Source: Chryseotalea sanaruensis
GTDB taxonomy: Bacteria; Bacteroidota; Bacteroidia; Cytophagales; Cyclobacteriaceae
Direction of reading: 5' to 3'
DNA length: 64,000 nt
Assembly (NCBI RefSeq): GCF_003990915.1
Contig: NZ_BHXQ01000008.1
Span: 1 to 64,000 of the forward strand
Shown in pieces: positions 53,811-61,892 of this stretch; within the stretch, counting starts at the first letter, position 1; every line of letters begins with the position of its first letter. The position numbers were made by a program, and so were the translations under genes. A model generated the notes under the pieces. That model was not told the DNA's origin and did not search any database. It was given only the letters and a program-made list of their open reading frames with translations.

Positions 53811-55940
53811 TTATTGATTAGCAGATACAGTATTGTCTTTAACCTTAATGTCGGTACCCAGTCTTTGCAGGTAGGCAATCAGTGCAATAATTTCTGCATC
53901 TGGCATTACTTCTATGCCTTCCATTTGCAGATTCTCTACAATACGCGCAGCCTGTTTATCTAAGTCACCGTTTGCTGTTTCTTCATAGCCTTCGGCATAA
54001 GGAACACCAACTGTTCTAAGTGCATTTATTTTAAGTGCTGTCTGATCTCTGTCAATTAGCTGCTCATACAACCAGGGGTATGCAGGCATAATTGTTCCTG
54101 CTGATACAGAGCCGGGGTCAAGCATGTGATAATAATGCCATGAGTCACCATACTTCCCACCTACCCGTTGTAAATCAGGACCTGTACGTTTTGATCCCCA
54201 TAAGAATGGATGATCATAAATGTATTCACCCGATTTTGAATATTCACCGTAGCGTTCAGTTTCAGAGCGGAAAGGTCGTACCATTTGTGTATGGCAATTC
54301 ACGCAACCTTCTCTTATATAAATGTCACGACCATGTAGTTCGAGTGGTGTATATGGTTTTACACTGGCAATAGTGGGTACGTTAGATTTTATTAAAAAGG
54401 TTGGCACCATTTCAATAACACCACCGATCAAGATTGCCACCAGGGCTAAGGTTGTAAATACAATTGGTTTGCGTTCTAATACAGCATGCCAACCTGTGTT
54501 GCCATGCGATGCCGTTGTTAGCGGAGCAGCCTGCGCATCTTCATTCGCGATAAACTTACCAGCATAAGCTGTTTTAATTAAGTTGTAAGTCATAATGATA
54601 GCACCTGTAAGGTAGAGTGCACCACCGGTTGCACGCAACATGTGTAGCGGTAGAATCTGAACAGTAGTTTCTAAAAAGTTTTTGTAAACCAGGAAACCTT
54701 CGGGTGTGAATTCTTTCCACATCAGGCTTTGCACAACACCTGAGATGTACATCGGTAGTGCATAGAAGATGATACCTAGCGTACCTAACCAGAAATGAAG
54801 ATTGGCCAGCTTGTTAGAATATATTTTGGTGTCCCACATTTTAGGAACCAACCAATACAACATACCAAAAATCAGGAAACCATTCCAACCTAAACCGCCT
54901 ACGTGTACGTGTGCTACAATCCAGTCGGTAAAGTGTGCAATCGCATTAATATTTTTTAATGATAAAAGTGGGCCTTCTAAAGTAGCCATACCGTAAGCTG
55001 TAACTGCTACCACAAAAAACTTTAACACTACATCTTCTCTCACGCGATCCCACGCGCCACGCAAGGTTAACAAACCGTTTAGCATACCACCCCATGATGG
55101 CGCTATCAGCATAATTGAAAATACTGTGCCTAAACTTTGTGCCCAGTCTGGTAAAGAAGTATATAATAAATGGTGAGGACCAGCCCAGATATAAATGAAA
55201 ATCAAAGACCAGAAGTGAATGATGGAAAGGCGATACGAATAAACAGGACGATTAGCAGCCTTTGGTAAGTAGTAATACATTAAACCTAAGAATGGTGTAG
55301 TCAGGAAGAAGGCAACAGCATTGTGTCCATACCACCACTGAACTAAAGCATCTTGCACACCTGCATAAAATGAATAACTCTTAAAGAGATTCACAGGCAT
55401 TTCGAAAGAGTTTACTACGTGCAAAACAGCAACCGTAACAAAAGTGGCTATGTAAAACCAGATGGCTACATACATGTGTTGTTCACGCCTGCGTAGAATA
55501 GTACCGATCATATTAATACCAAACACAACCCAGATAAGGGTAATGGCGATATCAATTGGCCATTCAAGTTCTGCATACTCTTTAGAAGTAGTTAAACCCA
55601 GTGGCAGGGTGATGGCCGCAGCGAGAATAATGGCTTGCCAACCCCAAAAGTTTATCCAGCTTAGTTTGTCGCTGAACATTCTTGTTTTTAACAAACGCTG
55701 CATCGAGTAGTAAATACCAGCAAACATAGCGTTGCCTACAAAAGCAAAAATGATTGCGTTAGTGTGCAATGGTCGTATTCGACCGAAGGTTGAATATTGC
55801 AGGTCAAAGTTGAAGATTGGCCACACTAACTGGAGGGCGGCCGTAAGACCTACCAGCATACCTACCAGGCCAAAAACCACGGTGGCAATGATAAAGGCCT
55901 TGACAATTTTATTGTCGTAACTAAATTTTTCGAGTTCCAT
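53811..55940 (-). CDS. ccoNO: Fused cbb3 oxidase catalytic and cytochrome subunits CcoN-CcoO
   Basis: 709 residues. Residues 1 to about 470 are CcoN: 12 TM segments, PLHTNAIIFAF for a haem ligand, WWYGHNAVAFFLT and PHHLLYT for CuB and haem b3 ligands. About 485-709 are CcoO: a TM anchor (PIVFTTLALVAILIGG), then a monohaem cytochrome c with CVNCHTQMVRPF at 546-550, and GTIMPAYPWL as Met ligand. It reduces oxygen to water at low oxygen levels and pumps protons. The fusion of the two genes is common in Bacteroidota. Confidence 0.96.
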   Translation of the reverse strand: MELEKFSYDNKIVKAFIIATVVFGLVGMLVGLTAALQLVWPIFNFDLQYSTFGRIRPLHTNAIIFAFVGNAMFAGIYYSMQRLLKTRMFSDKLSWINFWGWQAIILAAAITLPLGLTTSKEYAELEWPIDIAITLIWVVFGINMIGTILRRREQHMYVAIWFYIATFVTVAVLHVVNSFEMPVNLFKSYSFYAGVQDALVQWWYGHNAVAFFLTTPFLGLMYYYLPKAANRPVYSYRLSIIHFWSLIFIYIWAGPHHLLYTSLPDWAQSLGTVFSIMLIAPSWGGMLNGLLTLRGAWDRVREDVVLKFFVVAVTAYGMATLEGPLLSLKNINAIAHFTDWIVAHVHVGGLGWNGFLIFGMLYWLVPKMWDTKIYSNKLANLHFWLGTLGIIFYALPMYISGVVQSLMWKEFTPEGFLVYKNFLETTVQILPLHMLRATGGALYLTGAIIMTYNLIKTAYAGKFIANEDAQAAPLTTASHGNTGWHAVLERKPIVFTTLALVAILIGGVIEMVPTFLIKSNVPTIASVKPYTPLELHGRDIYIREGCVNCHTQMVRPFRSETERYGEYSKSGEYIYDHPFLWGSKRTGPDLQRVGGKYGDSWHYYHMLDPGSVSAGTIMPAYPWLYEQLIDRDQTALKINALRTVGVPYAEGYEETANGDLDKQAARIVENLQMEGIEVMPDAEIIALIAYLQRLGTDIKVKDNTVSANQ

Positions 55941-56024
55941 AGGCAGATTAAGCTTACGTTTGGTTGATGTGGTAAAAGTACCTTTGACTTAAAGTATCTA
56001 GGCTGACAGGACTTAGAACCAAAT

Positions 56025-56038
56025 ATGATTTTTGTCAG
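56025..56038 (-). promoter_or_regulatory. Candidate Crp/Fnr-family site upstream of ccoNO
   Basis: ATGAT-TTTT-GTCAG, TGA-N6-TCA spacing, one position short of a perfect inverted repeat. It is centred about 91 bp upstream of the ccoNO start. It shares its TTTT core and flanks (A-A-A-T-A/T) with the perfect site at 47756-47769. The strand given is that of the gene it would control. Confidence 0.5.
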
Positions 56039-56264
56039 GTCTATAATCACAACGTTTTATAAGATTGACGCTCATAGATTACAACCTCAACCCTACCCCT
56101 ATGGCAATTCCCAATACTAAAAATTGAATTATAAACCAGTGGAAAATTGAAAGCAGTTATTAGGAACTATACACTGACTTTAAGAGACGTTAGATAGATT
56201 TTAGCAGATCTGAACTTTAAGAAGTATGCATTTGTAAAAGACTGAAATTGGCCTGCAGTCTAAG

Positions 56265-56319
56265 AGAAAAAAAAATGGCCGTTTCTAATTACTTCTCAAG
56301 TAGATTAGAAAAAGCCATT
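56265..56319 (-). terminator. Terminator of the YARHG lipoprotein gene
   Basis: A long hairpin: AATGGC / GCCATT, inner TTTCTAAT / ATTAGAAA and ACTT / AAGT, followed on the minus strand by a run of nine T (complement of 56267-56275). It lies 62 bp after the stop. Confidence 0.75.
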
Positions 56320-56381
56320 AAGTTTTGCCGATCGGTATACGATACAGCTTAAATGAAAATTAGGTGCTTATAATTTACTTA

Positions 56382-57197
56382 CTATCTGCCATAATCATCA
56401 TAGCTCTCATTGTAATACTCTTCGTAGCGATAAATCAGATCGATATTTTGCACTTCAATATCTGTTAGATTTTCTCTTATATCAATTCCCATAGGTATAT
56501 ACCAATCTACAACATCAAATTGTCTCCTATCTTCGATGTCTTTAAATGAATAACCATGACGTGCATAAATCTCGTTCCGCATAAATTCCAATTCCTCCGG
56601 CAATAAATTGGCTACATCCTCTTCTGTCAATAATCTTGAAGAGGCTTCCGGATATTCGCCCAAACCCGGCTGATACAAATAACTAGCCTTCGATAGCTCA
56701 TAAGATTTCTTAGAAGTAGCATCCTTTTTAAAAGGTGACCACTCCCCCTTCAGCACTCCCTCGTTTCCATCAATAGTAAATTTGAAATTACCATCGTACT
56801 TATCAGTGCCTGGTTCATTCATTACAAAAGAATAAACATTGTCTTTCACTTCTGCGGTACCAGTAATGGGGCGATAATTACCTGCACAGACTGTGTAGCC
56901 GATCGCTTTTCCGTCTTTCACTTCAGCTATAGCAATGTTAATTTTATTCTTTCCAAACATACCAACCCAATACCCAACAGCGGGATCACTTTCATTGGCA
57001 GCCATTTTTTCGATTGCCTCTTCTATCTGCAATTGTTCAGAAGATTTTTCAGGGCCAATGGTTCGGGCATCTTTACTAACTGCCAGTACCACCAATGTGT
57101 CCTTTTCAGTTTCTTCGATAGCCTCTGTAAACTCAGAAGATTTTGGCTTTGCACATGATATTACTACCAATAGCAGGAGGGGAAGTATTTTATTCAT
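56382..57197 (-). CDS. YARHG-domain lipoprotein
   Basis: 271 residues from ATG 57197; the frame opens at 57284, but the lipoprotein signal (MNKILPLLLLVVISC, Cys15) starts here and the longer form would overlap the DUF2306 gene. A Glu/Ser-rich linker leads to a beta-rich central domain (about 75-175; GYWVGMFGKNKINIAIAEV). A C-terminal YARHG domain (about 195-265) carries RNEIYARHGYSF. YARHG domains are extracellular and possibly act in peptidoglycan binding. It is divergent from the DUF2306 gene with 47 bp between. Confidence 0.82.
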   Translation of the reverse strand: MNKILPLLLLVVISCAKPKSSEFTEAIEETEKDTLVVLAVSKDARTIGPEKSSEQLQIEEAIEKMAANESDPAVGYWVGMFGKNKINIAIAEVKDGKAIGYTVCAGNYRPITGTAEVKDNVYSFVMNEPGTDKYDGNFKFTIDGNEGVLKGEWSPFKKDATSKKSYELSKASYLYQPGLGEYPEASSRLLTEEDVANLLPEELEFMRNEIYARHGYSFKDIEDRRQFDVVDWYIPMGIDIRENLTDIEVQNIDLIYRYEEYYNESYDDYGR

Positions 57198-57244
57198 ATC
57201 GTTTTTCTTTACTAGAAATTTAACAACATTTCTTAATATTACAC

Positions 57245-57880
57245 ATGCCAATAAAGTGGAAAATTCTTGTATTGAACCTAACACTACTATTTTTTACCTT
57301 TTTAATGGTACGGATTTCACTGCCTTATCTTTCTCTTGACTATGATGTGGCATTTCTTCGAATTAAGCAGTGGGTGATCAACAATGACATATGGCGAACA
57401 GCCTTTTTCATTCACGTTTTCACAAGCACTTTTCTGTTACTGGCTGGCTTCACACAATTCTATAATCCTTTTAAAAAATTCAGTAAACTTCATCGACAGC
57501 TAGGTAAGCTTTACATTTTTATCTTATTGATATTTTCTGCGCCTGCCGGCTTAGTAATGTCCCTTTACGCCAACGGGGGACTACTGTCACAAATTGCTTT
57601 TACATTACTAAGTGTACTCTGGATATTTTTCACTTATAGAGCATACACCGCTATTCGCAAACGAGATTTTATTTTGCATGGAAACTTTATGATACGCAGT
57701 TATGCACTTACACTTTCTGCATTAACCCTTCGTGCTTGGAAATATATTATAGTGCTGATTTTTCATCCTCATCCCATGGATGTTTATATGCTTGTAGCCT
57801 GGTTGGGGTGGGTACCCAACCTATTAATTGCCGAATGGTTAATTCGAACAAAGTTTTCCACAAAAATTCTTAGTAGTTAA
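57245..57880 (+). CDS. DUF2306 membrane protein
   Basis: 211 residues, about six TM segments. Family marks: KLHRQLGKLYIF after the second TM and LHGNFMIRSYALTLSALTLR later, with conserved His and Arg residues facing the same side. DUF2306 proteins are widespread and of unknown function; the paired conserved His could bind a cofactor such as haem. It is probably monocistronic. Confidence 0.82.
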   Translation: MPIKWKILVLNLTLLFFTFLMVRISLPYLSLDYDVAFLRIKQWVINNDIWRTAFFIHVFTSTFLLLAGFTQFYNPFKKFSKLHRQLGKLYIFILLIFSAPAGLVMSLYANGGLLSQIAFTLLSVLWIFFTYRAYTAIRKRDFILHGNFMIRSYALTLSALTLRAWKYIIVLIFHPHPMDVYMLVAWLGWVPNLLIAEWLIRTKFSTKILSS

Positions 57881-57993
57881 AGCCATAATCAGGCAGCAAT
57901 GTAATCAACCATTTTCAGTACGGATAAAATTTTGATGAGTGGCGTAGGGCTGCAGGCAATTAGTTTTACCTTAATGCTATAATTGCCAAACCT

Positions 57994-60192
57994 ATGAGAA
58001 TTCTGCTTTTAATATTATCGGTAGCGATACTTTCATCGTGTAATCCTAAAAATCAAGAGTTAGCACGCTGGAAGGAACACGCAGATAATACAACCATTTA
58101 CCGCGATGATTTTGGGGTGCCGCACATCTATGGAAAAACAGATGCTGATGCTGTTTTCGGTTTACTCTATGCCCAATGCGAAGATGATTTTCCACGTATA
58201 GAACGTAACTACCTATGGGCAATAGGGCGACTGGCAGAAGTAGAAGGTGAAAAGCAATTGTATAGCGATGTACGTGCAAACCTTTTTATGACGCGTGATG
58301 AAGCCATAGCACAATATGAGAACAGTCCTGATTGGCTAAAGAAATTATGTAATGCTTTCGCGGATGGCATCAACTATTATCTGTATACCCATCCGGAAGT
58401 AAAACCTGCCTTGCTCACACACTTCGAACCCTGGATGCCGATGTACTTCAGCGAAGGCAGTATTGGCGGTGATATTGAATCAATCTCTACAACAAAACTT
58501 GAGGCCTTCTACAAGCAATTAGCAGAAGGCGCCAATACAGAAGCTGTTGATCAACAACAGGCAAGGGCTGTATTGAATCAGACAAATACTACTAACGATT
58601 TAGATGAACCACAAGGTTCTAATGGCATTGCCATTTCCGGAAAATTAACACAAAGCGGAAATGCCATGTTGCTCATCAACCCGCACACCTCCTTCTACTT
58701 CAGGGGCGAAGTGCATGTGGTGAGTGAAGAAGGTTTAAATGCTTACGGAGCCGTAACCTGGGGACAGTTTTTTATTTACCAGGGATTTAATGAAAAGAAT
58801 GGCTGGATGCATACTTCCTCTTACACCGATGTGATGGATGAATTTATGGAAAGCATCGAGAAGAAAGAAGATAAACTCTATTATCAATATGGAGAAGAAT
58901 CACGACCGGTAGAAAAGCGCATGGTTACAATCGCCTACAAAACAGATAGTACAATTGCACAGCGCGAATTCGCGATTTACAAAACACATCACGGCCCCAT
59001 TACTGAAGCTTCTGCAGATAAATGGATTGCAACAGCCATGCTATGGGATCCATCCCGCGCCTTACAACAAGCCTTCATCAGAACTAAGACAGCATCGTAT
59101 GATGAGTTTAAGAAAATGATGGACTTTAAAACAAATTCTTCGAACAATACTGTTTATGCAGATGCCGCTGGCAACATTGCTTTTTTCCAGGGCAACTTTA
59201 TCCCTAAGCGCGATACAATTTTTAATTATGCATTACCGGTAGATGGCAGTAACAAAGCCACAGACTGGCAAGGTTTACATGCAGTAGATGAAAGCATCCA
59301 TCTATTTAATCCAGGTAATGGCTGGATACAAAATTGTAATTCAACACCTTTTACTTCTGCTGCTGAATTCAGTCCGAAGAAGAAGGACTACCCTTATTAC
59401 ATGGCCACCGAGCCTGAAAATTTCAGGGGGGTGCATGCTATTAAAGTATTGACAAACAGAAGTGGCTATACACTCGACTCATTGTTATCGCTTGCATACG
59501 ATCCATACCTGCCGGCTTTTGAGAAACTGATTCCTGGGTTATTAAAAGCGTTCGATCAGTCTGGTAAAAAGTATAGTGCACTAAAACCTGCCATTGAAGT
59601 ATTACGTCAATGGGATATGCGAACCTCAAAAGAATCAGTAGGCATGTCGTTGGCGCACTATTATATTTCTGCTTATCTGCAAAAAGGGCCACGCCCCGAA
59701 GGACTTAGTATGATGGAGCGCGTAAATTATTTTGGAATGGATACACCCAATGATGAACGCCTGCAGATTTTTAGTGAGGCTGTACAAAAAATAACGGACG
59801 ACTTTGGTAAATGGAATACACCTTGGGGTGAGATTTGCAGACTGCAACGATTAGATGGCGCCATCACGCAAAAGTTTGATGATACCAAGCCTAGCATTGC
59901 TATTGGTTTTGGTTCGGGCAATTGGGGTGCGTTGGCATCTTTTGGTGTACGCGGTAAACAAGATACTAAACGTTACTATGGTACTTATGGTAATAGTTTT
60001 GTAGCTGTTGTAGAGTTTGGTGAAAAGGTAAAAGCCAAAAGTATTCTGGCTGGTGGCCAGAGTGGCGATCCTACCTCTCCACATTTTATGGATCAGGCCC
60101 AACGCTATGCCGACAGAAATTTTAAGGATGTAGCCTATTACAGAGAAGATGTTGAAGCAAGGGCGGTGAGGAAGTATAATCCGGGGAAGTGA
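57994..60192 (+). CDS. Penicillin-acylase-family (Ntn hydrolase) lipoprotein
   Basis: 732 residues. Lipobox LSSC (Cys16). The precursor should cleave itself at Gly208-Ser209 (PQGSNGIAIS) to give an alpha chain of about 190 residues and a beta chain starting with the nucleophile Ser209. Flanking family motifs: YRDDFGVPHIYGKTDADAVF (35-54) and NPHTSFYFRGEVH after the Ser. Relatives are acyl-homoserine-lactone acylases, penicillin acylases and aculeacin acylase; substrate is an amide with an acyl chain, not defined here. Surface lipid anchoring suggests quorum-signal or xenobiotic degradation or scavenging. Confidence 0.9.
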   Translation: MRILLLILSVAILSSCNPKNQELARWKEHADNTTIYRDDFGVPHIYGKTDADAVFGLLYAQCEDDFPRIERNYLWAIGRLAEVEGEKQLYSDVRANLFMTRDEAIAQYENSPDWLKKLCNAFADGINYYLYTHPEVKPALLTHFEPWMPMYFSEGSIGGDIESISTTKLEAFYKQLAEGANTEAVDQQQARAVLNQTNTTNDLDEPQGSNGIAISGKLTQSGNAMLLINPHTSFYFRGEVHVVSEEGLNAYGAVTWGQFFIYQGFNEKNGWMHTSSYTDVMDEFMESIEKKEDKLYYQYGEESRPVEKRMVTIAYKTDSTIAQREFAIYKTHHGPITEASADKWIATAMLWDPSRALQQAFIRTKTASYDEFKKMMDFKTNSSNNTVYADAAGNIAFFQGNFIPKRDTIFNYALPVDGSNKATDWQGLHAVDESIHLFNPGNGWIQNCNSTPFTSAAEFSPKKKDYPYYMATEPENFRGVHAIKVLTNRSGYTLDSLLSLAYDPYLPAFEKLIPGLLKAFDQSGKKYSALKPAIEVLRQWDMRTSKESVGMSLAHYYISAYLQKGPRPEGLSMMERVNYFGMDTPNDERLQIFSEAVQKITDDFGKWNTPWGEICRLQRLDGAITQKFDDTKPSIAIGFGSGNWGALASFGVRGKQDTKRYYGTYGNSFVAVVEFGEKVKAKSILAGGQSGDPTSPHFMDQAQRYADRNFKDVAYYREDVEARAVRKYNPGK

Positions 60193-60246
60193 AGAGTAAG
60201 TCTCGAGCTATGAGTCCCGCTGTTCTGGTATATCGTCTAACCCGCT

Positions 60247-60354
60247 GTTCGACATGTTTCCAGCGATTTTAAAAATTGATTTTGGTTCAACAACAGCGAC
60301 CGGTCAGACCGGACGTTATAGCTGTTGTAAAGTTTAGCGCAGCGCATGTCGAAC
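60247..60354. repeat. 108-bp nested inverted repeat
   Basis: Outer arms GTTCGACATG / CATGTCGAAC (10 bp, perfect) enclose a second pair ACAACAGC / GCTGTTGT and an inner CCGGTCAGACCGG hairpin. The whole could fold as one RNA or cruciform. There is no coding frame. Confidence 0.6.
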
Positions 60355-60419
60355 TTCAAATAAAAATGGATTTTTTAATCCTGCTCTACAACTCAACTAA
60401 TTCTAATAATCTCTAAACA

Positions 60420-60449
60420 CAATCAGCGTCCCAGCGGAGACGCTGATTG
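60420..60449. repeat. GTC-GAC hairpin repeat (copy B)
   Basis: Perfect 11-bp stem CAATCAGCGTC / GACGCTGATTG with loop CCAGCGGA. It resembles the hairpin at 61602-61627 (ATCAGTGTC / GACGCTGAT, loop CCTGCAGA). Confidence 0.7.
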
Positions 60450-60575
60450 GACCGGAAAGCGTTGTAGTCGCTGCCTCTCAATTTTCCTCATGATATAAAT
60501 CAGCGCCTCCCTATTCAGATATCATTACTTCCTGTTTCTTCTCGTCTTATTTTGGCATGTCAAATAAAAGGGAGT

Positions 60576-61076
60576 ATGACAGTTTTAGCCATTATACTCT
60601 TCATTATTCTATTTATCAGTAGCTGGATTTTGTTCATGCCACTGGTTGTTGATGTTGATACTACAGCCACACGATACTGCATGTACCAGGCCGGTACTTT
60701 TCAGTTTTATTTTGAAAATGATTTTCAGCCCCGCCTGCGGGTATTGGGCATGTCGGTATCGCTAAAACAAAAAACGAAACCAAAAGCTGAAATTAAAGTC
60801 CGCAAAAAAAGTAAAACTGAAAAAATAGCCATGCCTCGTATATGGGCACTGGTGCGCAATATTTTTCGGTGCATTAATATTAAGCGGTTTACGCTTACGC
60901 TAGATACAGGCGATGTAGTATTCAACGCAAAGCTTATACCTGCCTTTGTTTTACTCAGCCGTGGTCCTGTTCAATTGTCTGCGAACTTCAATGGCAGAGT
61001 CAGTGCAAGCCTTCTGGCTGAAGTGCGTTTGTATCGCCTGGTCTGGGTCGTTCTGAAATTCTTCACTAAAAAATAA
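60576..61076 (+). CDS. DUF2953-like membrane protein (YtfI-like)
   Basis: 166 residues from ATG 60576 (MTVLAIILF); a TTG at 60552 opens the frame. An N-terminal TM segment (about 3-22) is followed by a short beta-rich domain, a Lys-rich linker (about 68-85), then NIKRFTLTLDTGDVVFNAKL and a second hydrophobic stretch. This is the layout of DUF2953 proteins such as Bacillus YtfI, encoded next to ytfJ. Here a YtfJ-like gene follows 5 bp later, which supports the assignment. Confidence 0.65.
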   Translation: MTVLAIILFIILFISSWILFMPLVVDVDTTATRYCMYQAGTFQFYFENDFQPRLRVLGMSVSLKQKTKPKAEIKVRKKSKTEKIAMPRIWALVRNIFRCINIKRFTLTLDTGDVVFNAKLIPAFVLLSRGPVQLSANFNGRVSASLLAEVRLYRLVWVVLKFFTKK

Positions 61077-61081
61077 ATATT

Positions 61082-61438
61082 ATGGACATCAATTTTGAAA
61101 GCATGCTTCAACGGTTAACAGAGTTTATCCAGAAGGAAGCAAAAACTGAAACAGTAGTTGGCGAGCCCTTTCAACTTGGGGGCTTTACTTGCGTTCCCGT
61201 CATCAGATTAGGCGTAGGCTTTGGTAGCGGAGGTGGCTCGGGCGATTCTGTAAAAACAGGAAAAGGCGAAGGCGGTGGTGGAGGTGCAGGCTTAGGCATT
61301 GATCCTGTGGGTTTTCTTGTTACGAAGGATGACGAGATTTCTTTCATCAGCACACAACAGAACAAGGGCCTGTCTGCTATTTTTGAAAAGGTACCTGATT
61401 TGATTGAGAAGTTAATGAAGAAGAAAGAAGCGGTCTAA
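61082..61438 (+). CDS. GerW/YtfJ-family protein
   Basis: 118 residues. MLQRLTEFIQKEAKTETVVG at the start, then GFTCVPVIRLGVGFGSGGGS and a Gly-rich loop, ending GLGIDPVGFLVTKDD; these are hallmarks of GerW/YtfJ. In Bacillus the family is spore-associated and needed for germination by certain nutrients. No sporulation exists in this phylum, so the role must differ. It forms a pair with the DUF2953-like gene. Confidence 0.88.
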   Translation: MDINFESMLQRLTEFIQKEAKTETVVGEPFQLGGFTCVPVIRLGVGFGSGGGSGDSVKTGKGEGGGGGAGLGIDPVGFLVTKDDEISFISTQQNKGLSAIFEKVPDLIEKLMKKKEAV

Positions 61439-61531
61439 AGCTTGAATACTTCCAGACCAGCACAAGTCCTGGCATTGTGTAAGCATGTGAAAGACTGGTA
61501 TTAAAATATCAATTACCAGATTGCTTTATTC

Positions 61532-61563
61532 TACTCACTGTCTCCCCCAGGGGACGGTGAGTA
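61532..61563. repeat. Hairpin after the YtfJ-like gene
   Basis: A 14-bp stem with two G-T wobbles, TACTCACTGTCTCC / GGGGACGGTGAGTA, and a 4-nt loop. The GTC/GAC core resembles the neighbouring repeats. No T tract follows, so it is not a standard terminator. Confidence 0.6.
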
Positions 61564-61601
61564 TGTAAAATTGTTAATCAGGAACATGCGGGTGAAACAA
61601 G

Positions 61602-61627
61602 ATCAGTGTCCCTGCAGAGACGCTGAT
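61602..61627. repeat. GTC-GAC hairpin repeat (copy C)
   Basis: Stem ATCAGTGTC / GACGCTGAT (one T-G wobble) with loop CCTGCAGA. Near-identical to copy B at 60420-60449, about 1.2 kb away. Confidence 0.7.
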
Positions 61628-61892
61628 TAGACAGTAAAGGGACGATATCTCTAGTGGTGTTGTGTGCGTAAATTTGAGAAGCAGCACCAACAGCTTGATA
61701 TTACCAAGTTTGTTGGTGAGCCTCACACTAATACTAACGCGTAACACCAACAAAGGAAAAGGTGACTCTAAAGAATTTGAATATTTTGTTTTTCATACTA
61801 CTGGAACAAGTAACCTAATCTTCATAACAAGTAAGGAAAACCAAATCATTAATATCTCAAGTCAAGTTTTGTTTCCTCACAAGCATCGGCTA

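Larger units (their letters stand above)
55941..56381. other. 441-bp gap: ccoN promoter region and a terminator
   Basis: The left 120 bp carry the ccoNO promoter region with the candidate Crp/Fnr site at 56025-56038. The right part holds the terminator of the YARHG gene (56265-56319). The middle is AT-rich with nothing recognisable. ccoI and ccoS, usual cluster members, are absent here. Confidence 0.6.
60193..60575. other. 383-bp gap rich in inverted repeats
   Basis: No gene. It holds a nested inverted repeat (60247-60354) and a GTC-GAC hairpin (60420-60449), described separately. The last 100 bp should contain the promoter of the following pair. Confidence 0.5.
61439..61892. other. 454-bp gap with hairpin repeats
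   Basis: Two hairpins (61532-61563, 61602-61627) follow the YtfJ-like gene; the first may terminate it. To their right a + strand frame (61662-61919, starting GTG) is open for 85 codons, but it is Ser/Thr/Leu-rich, without motif, and overlaps the end of the next gene, so I do not call it. Confidence 0.5.
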
